Below, one piece after another: positions 1 through 8,628 of a stretch of 21,795 nucleotides of DNA. The position numbers were made by a program, and so were the translations under genes. The stretch comes from an uncultured Gammaproteobacteria bacterium (lineage in GTDB: Bacteria > Pseudomonadota > Gammaproteobacteria > Acidiferrobacterales > CAJVXG01). The notes beneath the pieces are model-generated. The model made no database searches and was not told the DNA's origin. It worked only from the letters and a program-made list of their open reading frames with translations. The stretch lies in contig CAJVXG010000004.1 in assembly GCA_913009215.1 (NCBI GenBank), forward strand, positions 1-21,795, read 5' to 3'. Position 1 is the stretch's first letter, and every line of letters begins with the position of its first letter.

Positions 1-77
<77 letters not shown>

Positions 78-89
78 TCAAGGTCGCGC

Positions 90-119
90 AGTCTACTAAA
101 ATCGACCCCGGCAATGCAA
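90..119 (-). promoter_or_regulatory. Putative promoter of tRNA-fMet
   Basis: The minus strand reads TTGCAT, an 18-nt spacer, then TAGACT, with a GC-rich discriminator (GCGCGAC) about 6-13 nt before the tRNA 5' end. A GC-rich discriminator is typical of stable-RNA promoters under stringent control. The -35 element is weak, so this is a plausible call rather than a firm one. Confidence 0.4.
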
Positions 120-128
120 GTTATTGCC
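110..128 (-). terminator. Weak hairpin after cysZ-like gene
   Basis: A perfect 6-bp stem (GGCAAT/ATTGCC) with a 7-nt loop lies 6 nt after the cysZ-like stop codon. It is followed on the minus strand by GGGGTCGATTTT, so there is no immediate U tract. It could be a weak terminator or a processing hairpin between the nuo-cysZ transcript and the tRNA. It overlaps the proposed -35 of the tRNA promoter. Confidence 0.25.
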
Positions 129-134
129 AGATTA

Positions 135-860
135 TTACCGGATTCGCTCATACCACAGCAGGGTGCCACCGGCGACGGCGGCCGGCATGACAAAGAAATT
201 CAACAGCGGGATCCAGAACAGAATGAAGGTCGCCATGCCCAGACCGTAGGTCAACAGGCGGTGCTTTTGCAGCTCTTGCCGCACCTCCCTGAATACCTTG
301 CCATGGTTATTCATTGGATAAGCTATATATTCTGCCGCCAACATCCAGGAACCGAACAGGAACCACAGCAAAGGGGAGACAATATTCAGCAGCGGAATAA
401 ATGTGATAATCAGGATAATGGTGGCGATCATCAGGAAATAGGCATACTTCTTCAGTTCGCCCAGAAAAACGATACCAAATTCACGGAGTCGCTGCCCCCA
501 GCCGAGTTCGCGCGCCTCGGCGCCACAGACCTGCACCTCCACCTTTTCCGCCAACAAACCGTTAAAGGGCGAGGCCAGGATATTCATCACCATGACAAAG
601 GTGAAAAACATGGCGATCATAATCAACACCGCGAACACGACCCATAACAAGCCGCCGGCAATCGCCAGGTACCAGGCATCACCCTGCGGCATCAAGGTGT
701 CCATCAGGCGGTTGAATCGTGTCACCGCAAACCAGATGATGCCGCTGTAGGTGGCCGCACCAATCAGCAATGGCAATGCCAGATAAGGCCGCAGACCGGG
801 ACGCAGCACCGTCTTGAGGCCGCGAAAAAAGTATTTAATACCGGCGGTAAAATCCTTCAT
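135..860 (-). CDS. cysZ: CysZ-like sulfate transporter (EI24 family)
   Basis: A 241-aa membrane protein of the CysZ/EI24 family, whose E. coli member (about 253 aa) imports sulfate for cysteine synthesis. Visible family marks are an N-terminal FRGLKTVLRPGLRPYLALPL segment, the ASPFNGLLAE motif near residue 100, WFLFGSWMLAAEYIAYPMNN near 165-185, and a C-terminal PLLNFFVMPAAVAG hydrophobic segment. Four or more hydrophobic stretches are evident. It starts 18 nt after the cupin gene and is probably the last protein gene of the nuo transcript. Its AAGGAG ribosome site is 14 nt from the ATG but only 3 nt from an upstream ATG (871) that opens a four-codon frame (M-A-R-A), ending in an ATGA overlap with the cysZ start. 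Translational coupling is therefore possible. The family call is firm; sulfate as substrate is inferred from the family. Confidence 0.87.
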   Translation of the reverse strand: MKDFTAGIKYFFRGLKTVLRPGLRPYLALPLLIGAATYSGIIWFAVTRFNRLMDTLMPQGDAWYLAIAGGLLWVVFAVLIMIAMFFTFVMVMNILASPFNGLLAEKVEVQVCGAEARELGWGQRLREFGIVFLGELKKYAYFLMIATIILIITFIPLLNIVSPLLWFLFGSWMLAAEYIAYPMNNHGKVFREVRQELQKHRLLTYGLGMATFILFWIPLLNFFVMPAAVAGGTLLWYERIR

Positions 861-878
861 GCGCGCGCCATGGACTCC

Positions 879-1154
879 TTAACCAAAATCGTAATGTTTC
901 TGGATATCCTGCCTGATGTCCCAGGTGCAGGACAGGCCAGAGGCGAAGGTAACGAGGTCACCGGCTTGCAGATGCACCGGCTCGCCACCATCGTCGGGGG
1001 TCACAATGACCTCCCCTTCCAGGATATAGCAAGTCTCTTTTTGTTCATAGGTCCACGGGAAGGTAGAGACCTCTTTGCTCCAGATGGGCCAGTCGTATAC
1101 GCCCATGACATCGAGCTTGGCCGGAGACGGGTTACGTTCGTAGGTAATTTTCAT
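879..1154 (-). CDS. Small cupin-domain protein (cupin_3/DUF861 type)
   Basis: A 91-aa single-domain cupin. The sequence has the family pattern W-S-K-E-V-S-T-F-P-W-T-Y near residues 25-36, then ETCYILEGEVIV, and the second cupin motif QAGDLVTFASGLSCTWDI near 63-80. This resembles the EutQ/ureidoglycine-aminohydrolase-like cupin_3 family, in which many small members have no known reaction. The classic histidine-rich metal motif is not obvious; T-Y-E-Q-K-E replaces the usual HxH, so metal binding is uncertain. It follows nuoN by 38 nt and precedes the cysZ-like gene by 18 nt, so it is likely transcribed with them. Its stop codon overlaps the AAGGAG element of the next gene. The specific function is unknown. 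Confidence 0.8.
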   Translation of the reverse strand: MKITYERNPSPAKLDVMGVYDWPIWSKEVSTFPWTYEQKETCYILEGEVIVTPDDGGEPVHLQAGDLVTFASGLSCTWDIRQDIQKHYDFG

Positions 1155-1192
1155 GGCACTCTTCGCTGGTGATGATCATGGGCACCGCCAGA

Positions 1193-2641
1193 CTAGGACA
1201 GACCGGCAATGGCGACCTTGCAAATGCCGACAAAGGAGTCGATAAACGGCTTATACAACACCCCCGCAATCAGGATGAGGGCATTAAAACTGATAAGAAT
1301 GCGCATATCCATACTGGCATGGATCGGCGAATGGTCCTTGGCATCATCAAAGTACATCAACTTGATAATACGCAAATAATAGAAGGCGCCAATCACGGCA
1401 AACAATACGGAAACTACCGCGAGCCAGACCATACCGGTGTCAATCACAGACTGGATCACCATCAACTTGGCATAAAACCCCAGGGTCGGCGGTACCCCGG
1501 CCATGGAGATCATTAGCAACAACATCAGCAAGGCATACCAGGAGTTACGCTGATTCAAACCTTTGAAGTCTTCAATGTTCTCGGCCTCAAAACCGTGCCG
1601 CGACATCAATATCACCATACCGAAAGCGCCCAGTGTCATGAATGCATAAACCAGGATATAAAACATTGAGGCGGTGTAACCGGTTTTGCTGACACTGAGA
1701 ATACCCAGCAGAAAGAAACCCATGTGGGCGATACCCGAATAGGCCAGCATGCGCTTGATATTCGTCTGGGCAATGGCAACCAAGTTACCGATGCCCATGG
1801 ACAAAATGGCCAGCACGATCAGCATGTCCTGCCAGGACGGTGACATATCGATGAGGCCACCGACCAACAGGCGCATAAAAATGGCAAAGCCGGCAACCTT
1901 TGGTGCAGTACTGACAAACAGGGCCACCGCGGTCGGTGCGCCATGATAAACATCCGGCACCCACATATGAAACGGCACCACGCCGAGCTTGAAGGCCAGC
2001 GCCGCCACAATGAACACCAGGCCAAAAATCAGGATGATGTCATCTGGCGACATAGTGGCAATTTTTTGTTTCACGGCCACAATCGACAAGTCCCCGGTGA
2101 CACCATAGAGCATGGACATGCCATAGAGCAGCAGGCCGGAGGCAATGGCGCCGAGGACAAAATATTTCATCGCCGCCTCGGTAGCCTTGCCGGAGTCCCG
2201 CTGCAGGGCCACCATGGCGTACAGACACAGGGACAACAGCTCCAGGCCCATATACAGGCTCAACAAGTGTGCTGCGGAAATCATCACCATCATGCCGGTC
2301 ATGGCAAACAAGGCCAGGACAAAAAATTCGCCACGGAACATATTGCGCTCGCGAATATAATCACGCGAATAGGCAAAGACAATGAATACAATCAGATAGA
2401 TAGCGAGCTTCAGTATATCTGACATGGCATCGTGTATAAACATACCGCTGAACACGGTTACGCTGTTGCTCGTCATGCCCTGTACCGTCAGCACGGCGGC
2501 GCCAATCAAGGTTACCTGTGCCAGAAAGTAAATAAAGATACGCTGTCGCGTAGACAGGAACAGGTCGACCACCAGGATCAAACAGGCCATGAAGGCGACA
2601 AAGATTTCCGGCAACGCCAATGACAGGTTCATTGTATTCAT
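1193..2641 (-). CDS. nuoN: NADH-quinone oxidoreductase subunit N
   Basis: A 482-aa polytopic membrane subunit, one of the three antiporter-like proton-pumping subunits of complex I. It has the Mrp/NuoL-M-N core: MGLELLSLCLYAMVAL near 130, KYFVLGAIASGLLLYGMSML near 160 with the conserved lysine, KLGVVPFHMWVPDVYHGAPT near 220, and KRMLAYSGIAHMGF near 295. Its length matches the family (about 480). It starts with ATG at 2641, with a GGA element 7 nt upstream; a second ATG at 2632 is possible. It begins 18 nt after nuoM and is the last nuo gene. The ubiquinone-type bacterial assignment comes from the operon as a whole. Confidence 0.97.
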   Translation of the reverse strand: MNTMNLSLALPEIFVAFMACLILVVDLFLSTRQRIFIYFLAQVTLIGAAVLTVQGMTSNSVTVFSGMFIHDAMSDILKLAIYLIVFIVFAYSRDYIRERNMFRGEFFVLALFAMTGMMVMISAAHLLSLYMGLELLSLCLYAMVALQRDSGKATEAAMKYFVLGAIASGLLLYGMSMLYGVTGDLSIVAVKQKIATMSPDDIILIFGLVFIVAALAFKLGVVPFHMWVPDVYHGAPTAVALFVSTAPKVAGFAIFMRLLVGGLIDMSPSWQDMLIVLAILSMGIGNLVAIAQTNIKRMLAYSGIAHMGFFLLGILSVSKTGYTASMFYILVYAFMTLGAFGMVILMSRHGFEAENIEDFKGLNQRNSWYALLMLLLMISMAGVPPTLGFYAKLMVIQSVIDTGMVWLAVVSVLFAVIGAFYYLRIIKLMYFDDAKDHSPIHASMDMRILISFNALILIAGVLYKPFIDSFVGICKVAIAGLS

Positions 2642-2659
2642 ATCATCATCCAGTCCGCA

Positions 2660-4147
2660 TCAGGGTGCCTTGGCGGCAGCCACGTGCTGTAATAAATTTT
2701 CCACCGATACGTGCATCACGTCGAGGAACGGATACGGCCACAGGCCCAGGATCAATACCGCCAGTGCCAGAATACCGAGGAACAATGCCTCACGCGGGTT
2801 GATGTCCTTCAGGGCCGCGACTTTGTCATTGGCAACTTCACCAAAGATCGTACGCTTGTACATCCATAGGGTATAGGCGGCACCAAAAACCAGTATGGTC
2901 GCCAGCAACACGGCGTACCAGATATTAACCTTGAAGGCGCCCACGATGACGAGAAATTCACCAACAAAACCGGAGGTACCCGGCAAACCGGCATTGGCCA
3001 TCGCAAACAACATCATAAAGGCAGCAAACACCGGCATGGTATTGGCGACGCCGCCGTAATCCTTGATCTGACGTGAATGCATACGTTCGTAGAGCACACC
3101 GACGCAAAGGAACAAGGCGCCGGAAATAAAACCGTGCGACACCATTTGTATAATACCACCCTCAATGCCCTGGACATTAAAAATAAAAATACCCAGAGTG
3201 ACAAAACCCATATGTGCAATCGATGAGTAGGCAATCAGTTTCTTCATATCCTGTTGCACCAGCGCCACCAGCGCGATATAGACCACGGCCACCAGTGACA
3301 GAGCAATCATCAGCCAGGCCCACTCCTGACTGGCCAATGGTGTAATCGGCAAACTGAAGCGCAGGAAACCGTAGGCGCCCAACTTCAGCATAATCGCCGC
3401 CAGGATCACGGAACCACCGGTCGGTGCTTCCACATGAGCATCCGGTAACCAGGTATGCACCGGCCACATCGGTACCTTGACGGCAAAGGCGGCAAAAAAG
3501 GCAAAGAAGATCAGCGTCTGTGTGCTCAGGTCCAGCTTGAGATTGTAGAACGCGGACAGCTCGAAGGTCTGGCCAGCCTGATAATAAAGATACAAGAACG
3601 CCACCAGCATCAATACCGAGCCGATAAAGGTATACAGGAAAAACTTGATGGCGGCATAGACCCGCTTCGGTCCGCCCCATATACCGATAATCAGAAACAT
3701 CGGTATCAGCAAGGCCTCCCAGAAGGCGTAAAACAGGATGGCATCAAGCGATGAAAAGGCGCCAATCATCAGGCCTTCCATAATCAGGAAAGCGGCCATG
3801 AACTGCGCCACCTTTTTCTTGATAACCTGCCAACTGGCAATAACCACTATGATGGTGGTAAATGTCGTCAGTATCACCAGCAACAGGGAGATGCCATCAA
3901 TACCGATATGGTAACGGATATTAAAGGCATCAATCCACGCCAGGTTTTGCTCATACTGCATGGTGGCGATACTGTTGTCGAAACGTGTGTACAGCGGTAT
4001 AGACGCAACAAAAGTCAGCAGCGATATCACCAAACTCATTATGCGTGCCAACGGCGCCTGCCTGTCCTTGCCGGCCACCAGCAACACCAGGATACCGCCC
4101 ACAATCGGCAGCCAGATCACCCAACTAAGTATGTGTTCTGAAAACAT
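2660..4147 (-). CDS. nuoM: NADH-quinone oxidoreductase subunit M
   Basis: A 495-aa antiporter-like membrane subunit of complex I. Visible motifs are MEGLMIGAFSSLDAILFYAFWEA near 125-145 (catalytic glutamate region of the proton channel), FFAFFAAFAVKVPMWPVHTW near 215-235 with the conserved lysine, DAHVEAPTGGSVILA, and KLIAYSSIAHMGFVTLG near 305. Its start codon overlaps the nuoL stop by one base (TAATG at 4149-4145), which suggests translational coupling. Length and order (L-M-N) are standard. Nothing appears broken. Confidence 0.97.
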   Translation of the reverse strand: MFSEHILSWVIWLPIVGGILVLLVAGKDRQAPLARIMSLVISLLTFVASIPLYTRFDNSIATMQYEQNLAWIDAFNIRYHIGIDGISLLLVILTTFTTIIVVIASWQVIKKKVAQFMAAFLIMEGLMIGAFSSLDAILFYAFWEALLIPMFLIIGIWGGPKRVYAAIKFFLYTFIGSVLMLVAFLYLYYQAGQTFELSAFYNLKLDLSTQTLIFFAFFAAFAVKVPMWPVHTWLPDAHVEAPTGGSVILAAIMLKLGAYGFLRFSLPITPLASQEWAWLMIALSLVAVVYIALVALVQQDMKKLIAYSSIAHMGFVTLGIFIFNVQGIEGGIIQMVSHGFISGALFLCVGVLYERMHSRQIKDYGGVANTMPVFAAFMMLFAMANAGLPGTSGFVGEFLVIVGAFKVNIWYAVLLATILVFGAAYTLWMYKRTIFGEVANDKVAALKDINPREALFLGILALAVLILGLWPYPFLDVMHVSVENLLQHVAAAKAP

Positions 4148-6120
4148 TATCTAAGCTTTATAAAAAACGTAATTAAAAGAAACACACCAATGATCATGGC
4201 AAAGGCGTAATGGTAAACATAACCGGACTGGATATGCCGTATAAAGGCGGAGAACCAGCCGATGGCGCGTGCCGTACCATTGACGATCCAGCCATCAATA
4301 ATGGTGGCATCACCAAGCTTCCAGAAGATCTGGCCCATCTTGCGTGCACCGCGTGCGAATACAAATTCGTAGGCCTCATCGAAATAATATTTCTTCATCA
4401 GGATCATGTACGGTAGGCGCAGCCTCTGTTGCAGCATGGTCGGTATTTCCGGCTTCTTCAGGTAAAACAGGCCCGCCAACAGAAAACCGGCGATCGCCAG
4501 CCAGAACGGCAAGGTCTCGACACTATGCGCTATGAAGGCGCCACGACCACCGATATGCGAATACTCCAGCGCAAACTCTTTCAATACATCGTGCTCCTTG
4601 GCAACCGCTATTGAAGAGCCAAAGAAGTCATTGAACAACATGGGCTCAAAATAAAAGAAACCGATAAAAATCGATGGGATAGCCAGAAAAATCAACGGCA
4701 ATACCACTACCCAGGGTGACTCTTTCAGATGATCTTTGGTGTGCTGATCCATCCGCGGCTTGCCATGGAAAGTCATAAACAGCAGGCGGAACGAGTAGAA
4801 CGAGGTCACAAAGACGGCACTCATAACGGCAAAATAAGCAAAGTCACTGCCCGGGATGTTGGAGAAATGAGCGGCCTCGATAATGGCGTCCTTGGAAAAG
4901 AAACCGGCAAAGCCCGGGAACCCGATCAATGCCAGGGTGCCAATCCAGGCGGTCACACCAGTAATAGGCATATAGCGCATCAGGCCGCCCATTTTGCGCA
5001 TATCCTGCTCATGGTGCATGGCAATAATCACGGAACCGGCAGCGAGGAATAGTAGCGCCTTAAAGAAGGCGTGCGTCATCAGGTGGAAAATACCGGCAGC
5101 ATAGGCCGAAGCGCCCAGAGCCACCATCATGTAGCCCAGTTGCGACAAAGTGGAGTACGCTATGACACGCTTGACATCGTTTTGCACCATCCCGATCAGG
5201 GCCATGAACAAGGCGGTACTGGCACCGATAATAATAATCACGCTCAATGCCGTTTCGGATAATTCATACAGCGGCGACATCCGTGCCACCATAAAAACAC
5301 CGGCAGTCACCATGGTTGCCGCATGGATCAATGCCGAGATCGGCGTCGGGCCTTCCATCGAATCCGGCAACCACACGTGTAATGGCACCTGGGCCGATTT
5401 ACCCATGGCGCCAATAAATAACAAAATACCAATGACGGTTATCAGGTTCCAGTCGACACCGGGCATGATGTTTATTGTTGTATCTTTGAACTGGCTGGCA
5501 ATACCAAAGACACCGCCGTAATCCAGGGTGCCAAAATAAGCGTACACGGCTGCAATGCCCAACAGAAAACCGAAATCGCCGACACGATTGACCAAAAAGG
5601 CCTTGAGGTTGGCACGTATTGCCGTCTTGCGCTTAAACCAGAAACCGATCAACAGATACGACACCAGGCCCACCGCCTCCCAACCAAAGAACAGTTGCAG
5701 AAAGTTGTTGGACATCACCAGCATCAACATGGCAAAGGTAAACAGCGCAATATAGCTGAAGAAACGCTGATAGCCCGGATCGTCTTTCATGTAGCCAATG
5801 GTATAGATATGCACCATCAGTGACACAAAGGTGACAACAACCATCATCATCGCCGACAGCTGATCGATCAGGAAACCGATCTCCAATGGAATGCCGCCGC
5901 TCTCCAGCCAGCGATACACTGATCCATTAAAGGTGTTGCCATCGAAAATGACATCCTTGAACACCACCAGCGACAACACAAAGGCAATACCGACACCAAG
6001 GATGGCCACCATATGGGCGCCACTGCGACCAATAAACTTGCCGAACAACCCGGCAATGATAGAACCGATGAGGCAGGACAACGGTATGGCCAGATAAATA
6101 TTTTCCATATTCTCGAACAC
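4147..6120 (-). CDS. nuoL: NADH-quinone oxidoreductase subunit L
   Basis: A 657-aa distal antiporter-like subunit of complex I. It contains FFGWEAVGLVSYLLIGFWF near 145, KAFLVNRVGDFGFLLG near 175, GKSAQVPLHVWLPDSMEGPT near 240 with the channel lysine, SALIHAATMVTAGVFM, and the C-terminal extension whose long amphipathic helix runs along the membrane arm. The proposed start is GTG at 6120, because AAGGGG lies 5 nt upstream. The ATG at 6108 (M-E-N-I) has only a weak GAG element and remains an alternative. It follows nuoK by 2 nt and overlaps nuoM by one base. The length is slightly above the E. coli protein and typical of environmental Gammaproteobacteria. Confidence 0.96.
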   Translation of the reverse strand: MFENMENIYLAIPLSCLIGSIIAGLFGKFIGRSGAHMVAILGVGIAFVLSLVVFKDVIFDGNTFNGSVYRWLESGGIPLEIGFLIDQLSAMMMVVVTFVSLMVHIYTIGYMKDDPGYQRFFSYIALFTFAMLMLVMSNNFLQLFFGWEAVGLVSYLLIGFWFKRKTAIRANLKAFLVNRVGDFGFLLGIAAVYAYFGTLDYGGVFGIASQFKDTTINIMPGVDWNLITVIGILLFIGAMGKSAQVPLHVWLPDSMEGPTPISALIHAATMVTAGVFMVARMSPLYELSETALSVIIIIGASTALFMALIGMVQNDVKRVIAYSTLSQLGYMMVALGASAYAAGIFHLMTHAFFKALLFLAAGSVIIAMHHEQDMRKMGGLMRYMPITGVTAWIGTLALIGFPGFAGFFSKDAIIEAAHFSNIPGSDFAYFAVMSAVFVTSFYSFRLLFMTFHGKPRMDQHTKDHLKESPWVVVLPLIFLAIPSIFIGFFYFEPMLFNDFFGSSIAVAKEHDVLKEFALEYSHIGGRGAFIAHSVETLPFWLAIAGFLLAGLFYLKKPEIPTMLQQRLRLPYMILMKKYYFDEAYEFVFARGARKMGQIFWKLGDATIIDGWIVNGTARAIGWFSAFIRHIQSGYVYHYAFAMIIGVFLLITFFIKLR

Positions 6121-6122
6121 AA

Positions 6123-6434
6123 CTACCCCTTCAAGGCATCCAGCTCTTCAACATTAATGGTCTGACGGTTACGGAATAGCACGATCAGTATGGCGAGACC
6201 AATAGCGGCCTCAGCGGCTGCCACCGTTAATATAAAAAATACGAACACTTGTCCGGAAAGGTCGCCCAGATAATTCGAGAAGGCAACAAAATTAATATTA
6301 ACCGCCAGCAACATCAGTTCAATACACATCAGCAGAATGACGACATTTTTCCGGTTCAGGAAAATGCCCATAACACTGATGGAAAACAGTATGGCAGCAA
6401 GTATCAGATAATAATGTAATGGTACGGTTTCCAT
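6123..6434 (-). CDS. nuoK: NADH-quinone oxidoreductase subunit K
   Basis: A 103-aa three-helix membrane subunit of complex I (homologue of mitochondrial ND4L). The two buried glutamates needed for proton transfer are present: E39 in MCIELMLLAVNINFVAF and E75 in AAAEAAIGLAI, matching E36 and E72 of E. coli with a 3-residue offset. It is preceded by nuoJ with a 5-nt gap and followed by nuoL after 2 nt. AAGGA lies just before the ATG. Confidence 0.97.
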   Translation of the reverse strand: METVPLHYYLILAAILFSISVMGIFLNRKNVVILLMCIELMLLAVNINFVAFSNYLGDLSGQVFVFFILTVAAAEAAIGLAILIVLFRNRQTINVEELDALKG

Positions 6435-6439
6435 ATTCC

Positions 6440-7042
6440 TTATTTTCCTGATTTCATTTTTACAATTCGCACCCGGTCGTCACGATTCACCCGCACCTGC
6501 TTTGACGGGTCCTGGAACTTGGTGTCCTTGCGCTTGCGCATGGCCAGTGCAATAGCGGCAACAATGGCGACCAGCAGCACCAGACCGGCGATCTCAAACG
6601 TATACAGGTAATCAGTGTACAGCAAGATTCCGAGGGCCCGGGTGTTGCTTTCATCCGCTGCCAATGCGGCCGGTGCTGTCATGTGTGCGGTACCAAAATC
6701 ACCGCTGCTCAATATCAGGATCATTTCCAGCAGCAATAATACGGCCACCAGCAAGCCTATCGCCAGGTATTCGCCAAAACCCTCGCGCAAGCGCGCCAGG
6801 TTGACGTCCAGCATCATAACCACGAACAGGAACAACACCATGACGGCACCGACATAGACCAGCACCAGTATGATGGCGAGAAATTCGGCTTGCAACAATA
6901 TCCAGAGTGCGGCCGCGGTGAAAAAGCTCAAGACCAGATACAGGGCTGCCTTCACCGGGTTACGGATGGTTACTACCATAGTGGCAGCAAAAACCAGGAT
7001 GGCAGAAAAAGCAAAAAATACGATATGTTGAAAGCTCATCAT
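6440..7042 (-). CDS. nuoJ: NADH-quinone oxidoreductase subunit J
   Basis: A 200-aa membrane subunit of complex I (ND6 homologue). It shows the conserved pattern RNPVKAALYLVLSFFTAAAL near 28-47 and LVYVGAVMVLFLFVVMML near 62-79, which carries the pi-bulge helix implicated in coupling. A charged C-terminal tail follows the last helix. The start is a tandem ATG-ATG (7042 and 7039), 4 nt after the nuoI stop; no strong ribosome site is seen, so coupling to nuoI translation is likely. A longer open frame reaching back into nuoI is ignored because it is not family-like. Confidence 0.95.
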   Translation of the reverse strand: MMSFQHIVFFAFSAILVFAATMVVTIRNPVKAALYLVLSFFTAAALWILLQAEFLAIILVLVYVGAVMVLFLFVVMMLDVNLARLREGFGEYLAIGLLVAVLLLLEMILILSSGDFGTAHMTAPAALAADESNTRALGILLYTDYLYTFEIAGLVLLVAIVAAIALAMRKRKDTKFQDPSKQVRVNRDDRVRIVKMKSGK

Positions 7043-7046
7043 AATG

Positions 7047-7535
7047 TTATCGGTATTCCGCGTCTTCGCCCCTGTCTTTGGCAATCTGTTTTTCGTATTT
7101 GTCGCCGACCGCAAGCAACATCTCCTTAGTGTAATACAGGTCACCATGGACCTCGCCATGGTAATCAAACACTCGGGTCTCAACAATGGAATCTACCGGG
7201 CAGGCCTCTTCACAAAAACCGCAGAAAATACACTTGGTCAGATCAATATCGTAACGCGTGGTGCGACGGGTACCGTCGCTACGCTCTTCTGATTCAATGG
7301 TAATAGCCAGCGCCGGACACACCGCCTCACATAGCTTGCAGGCAATACAACGTTCCTCGCCATTGGGGTAACGTCGCAGGGCATGCAGACCGCGAAACCG
7401 GGGTGATTGCGGTGTCTGTTCTTCCGGGTAAAACAACGTGACTTTCTTGCGAAACAAATTGCCAAGAGTCACTGACATGCCCTTCAGCAGTTCCAGCAGC
7501 AAAAAGCTTTTCATATATTGTTTGACTGGATTCAT
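7047..7535 (-). CDS. nuoI: NADH-quinone oxidoreductase subunit I (2x[4Fe-4S])
   Basis: A 162-aa hydrophilic subunit that carries clusters N6a and N6b between NuoG and NuoB. Two complete CxxCxxCxxxCP motifs are visible: C63, C66, C69, C73 in RCIACKLCEAVCP and C102, C105, C108, C112 in KCIFCGFCEEACP. The N-terminal amphipathic helix MKSFLLLELLKGM anchors it to the membrane arm. The start at 7535 has GGGG about 8 nt upstream; ATG 7514 is an alternative. An 18-nt gap separates it from nuoH. It is the same length as ubiquinone-type family members. Confidence 0.97.
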   Translation of the reverse strand: MNPVKQYMKSFLLLELLKGMSVTLGNLFRKKVTLFYPEEQTPQSPRFRGLHALRRYPNGEERCIACKLCEAVCPALAITIESEERSDGTRRTTRYDIDLTKCIFCGFCEEACPVDSIVETRVFDYHGEVHGDLYYTKEMLLAVGDKYEKQIAKDRGEDAEYR

Positions 7536-7553
7536 ATCGTTATCCCCTGCTTC

Positions 7554-8621
7554 TTAATGAAACAAGTACCCCCATGGAGTCAGGAACATCGCTACCCCTT
7601 CCACCAGAATCCATACCAGCGTCACCGGGATAAATACCTTCCAGCCCAGACGCATAATCTGGTCATAGCGATAGCGCGGAAAGGTGGCGCGGAACCAGAG
7701 AAAAAAGAACAGTACAGACGATATCTTGACCAGCAACCAGTGAATACCGTCACCCAGAATCAAGGACAACACGGGAATATCGGGTATCCAGGATGCCGGT
7801 AGTGGTGACAACCAGCCACCGAGGAACATAACTGCGGTCAGCGTGGCAATCAGAATCATATTGGCGTACTCGGCGAGGAAGAACACAGCAAAGGCCATGC
7901 CGGAATACTCAACGTGGAAACCGGCGACGATTTCCGATTCGCCTTCGGCGACATCAAACGGCGCCCGGTTGGTCTCGGCAACGCCGGAAATAAAATACAC
8001 CAGGAACAACGGGAACAACGGCAGGACATACCAGTAATGCGCGCCCCCGGCTTGTTGCATAACGATGTTGTGCAGGTTCAGGCTCCCGGCCGACATCAGC
8101 ACACCGACCAGGGCAAAGCCCATGGCGATCTCGTAAGAGACAATCTGCGCTGCGGCGCGCATGGCTCCAAGCAAGGCGTACTTGGAGTTGGAGGCCCAAC
8201 CGGCAATGATGACACCGTACACACCGAGCGACGTCATGGCCAGTATGTACAACAGACCGGCATCGATTTTTGCCAGGGCCCAGCCGTCGTTAAACGGGAT
8301 CACCGCCCAGGCCGCCAGCGACGGCGCAATCGCCAGTACCGGCGCCAACACAAACAAATATTTATTGGCATTGGTCGGGACTATAATTTCCTTCAGCATT
8401 AACTTGATGCCATCGGCAATCGGTTGTAACCAGCCACGTGGACCAACACGGTTCGGACCGATACGCATCTGCATGTAACCAATAATTTTGCGTTCAGCAA
8501 AAGTAAGATAGGCCACGCCCAGCATCAACGGTACTATGATCGCTATGACCCACATCAGGTTGGTCGCCAGTATTTGCAACCACGGCGGGATGCCTTGCCA
8601 GAATTGTAAGAAAAAATCCAT
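7554..8621 (-). CDS. nuoH: NADH-quinone oxidoreductase subunit H
   Basis: A membrane subunit of about 355 aa (ND1 homologue) that forms the quinone chamber with NuoB and NuoD. The signature FAERKIIGYMQMRIGPNRVG lies near residue 42, followed by LQPIADGIKLMLKE. ETNRAPFDVAEGESEIVAGF, the acidic loop essential for quinone chemistry, lies near 215. Two consecutive ATG codons occur at 8624 and 8621; the second is better spaced from a GAG element and is used here. The start lies 7 nt beyond the nuoG stop. An upstream in-frame extension into nuoG is rejected because it does not match the family. Confidence 0.96.
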   Translation of the reverse strand: MDFFLQFWQGIPPWLQILATNLMWVIAIIVPLMLGVAYLTFAERKIIGYMQMRIGPNRVGPRGWLQPIADGIKLMLKEIIVPTNANKYLFVLAPVLAIAPSLAAWAVIPFNDGWALAKIDAGLLYILAMTSLGVYGVIIAGWASNSKYALLGAMRAAAQIVSYEIAMGFALVGVLMSAGSLNLHNIVMQQAGGAHYWYVLPLFPLFLVYFISGVAETNRAPFDVAEGESEIVAGFHVEYSGMAFAVFFLAEYANMILIATLTAVMFLGGWLSPLPASWIPDIPVLSLILGDGIHWLLVKISSVLFFFLWFRATFPRYRYDQIMRLGWKVFIPVTLVWILVEGVAMFLTPWGYLFH

Positions 8622-8628
8622 CATGAAC

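Noticed and set aside
3177..3680. Minus-strand open frame of 167 codons inside nuoM
   Set aside because: It is a shifted-frame shadow of nuoM, whose own frame is complete and conserved.
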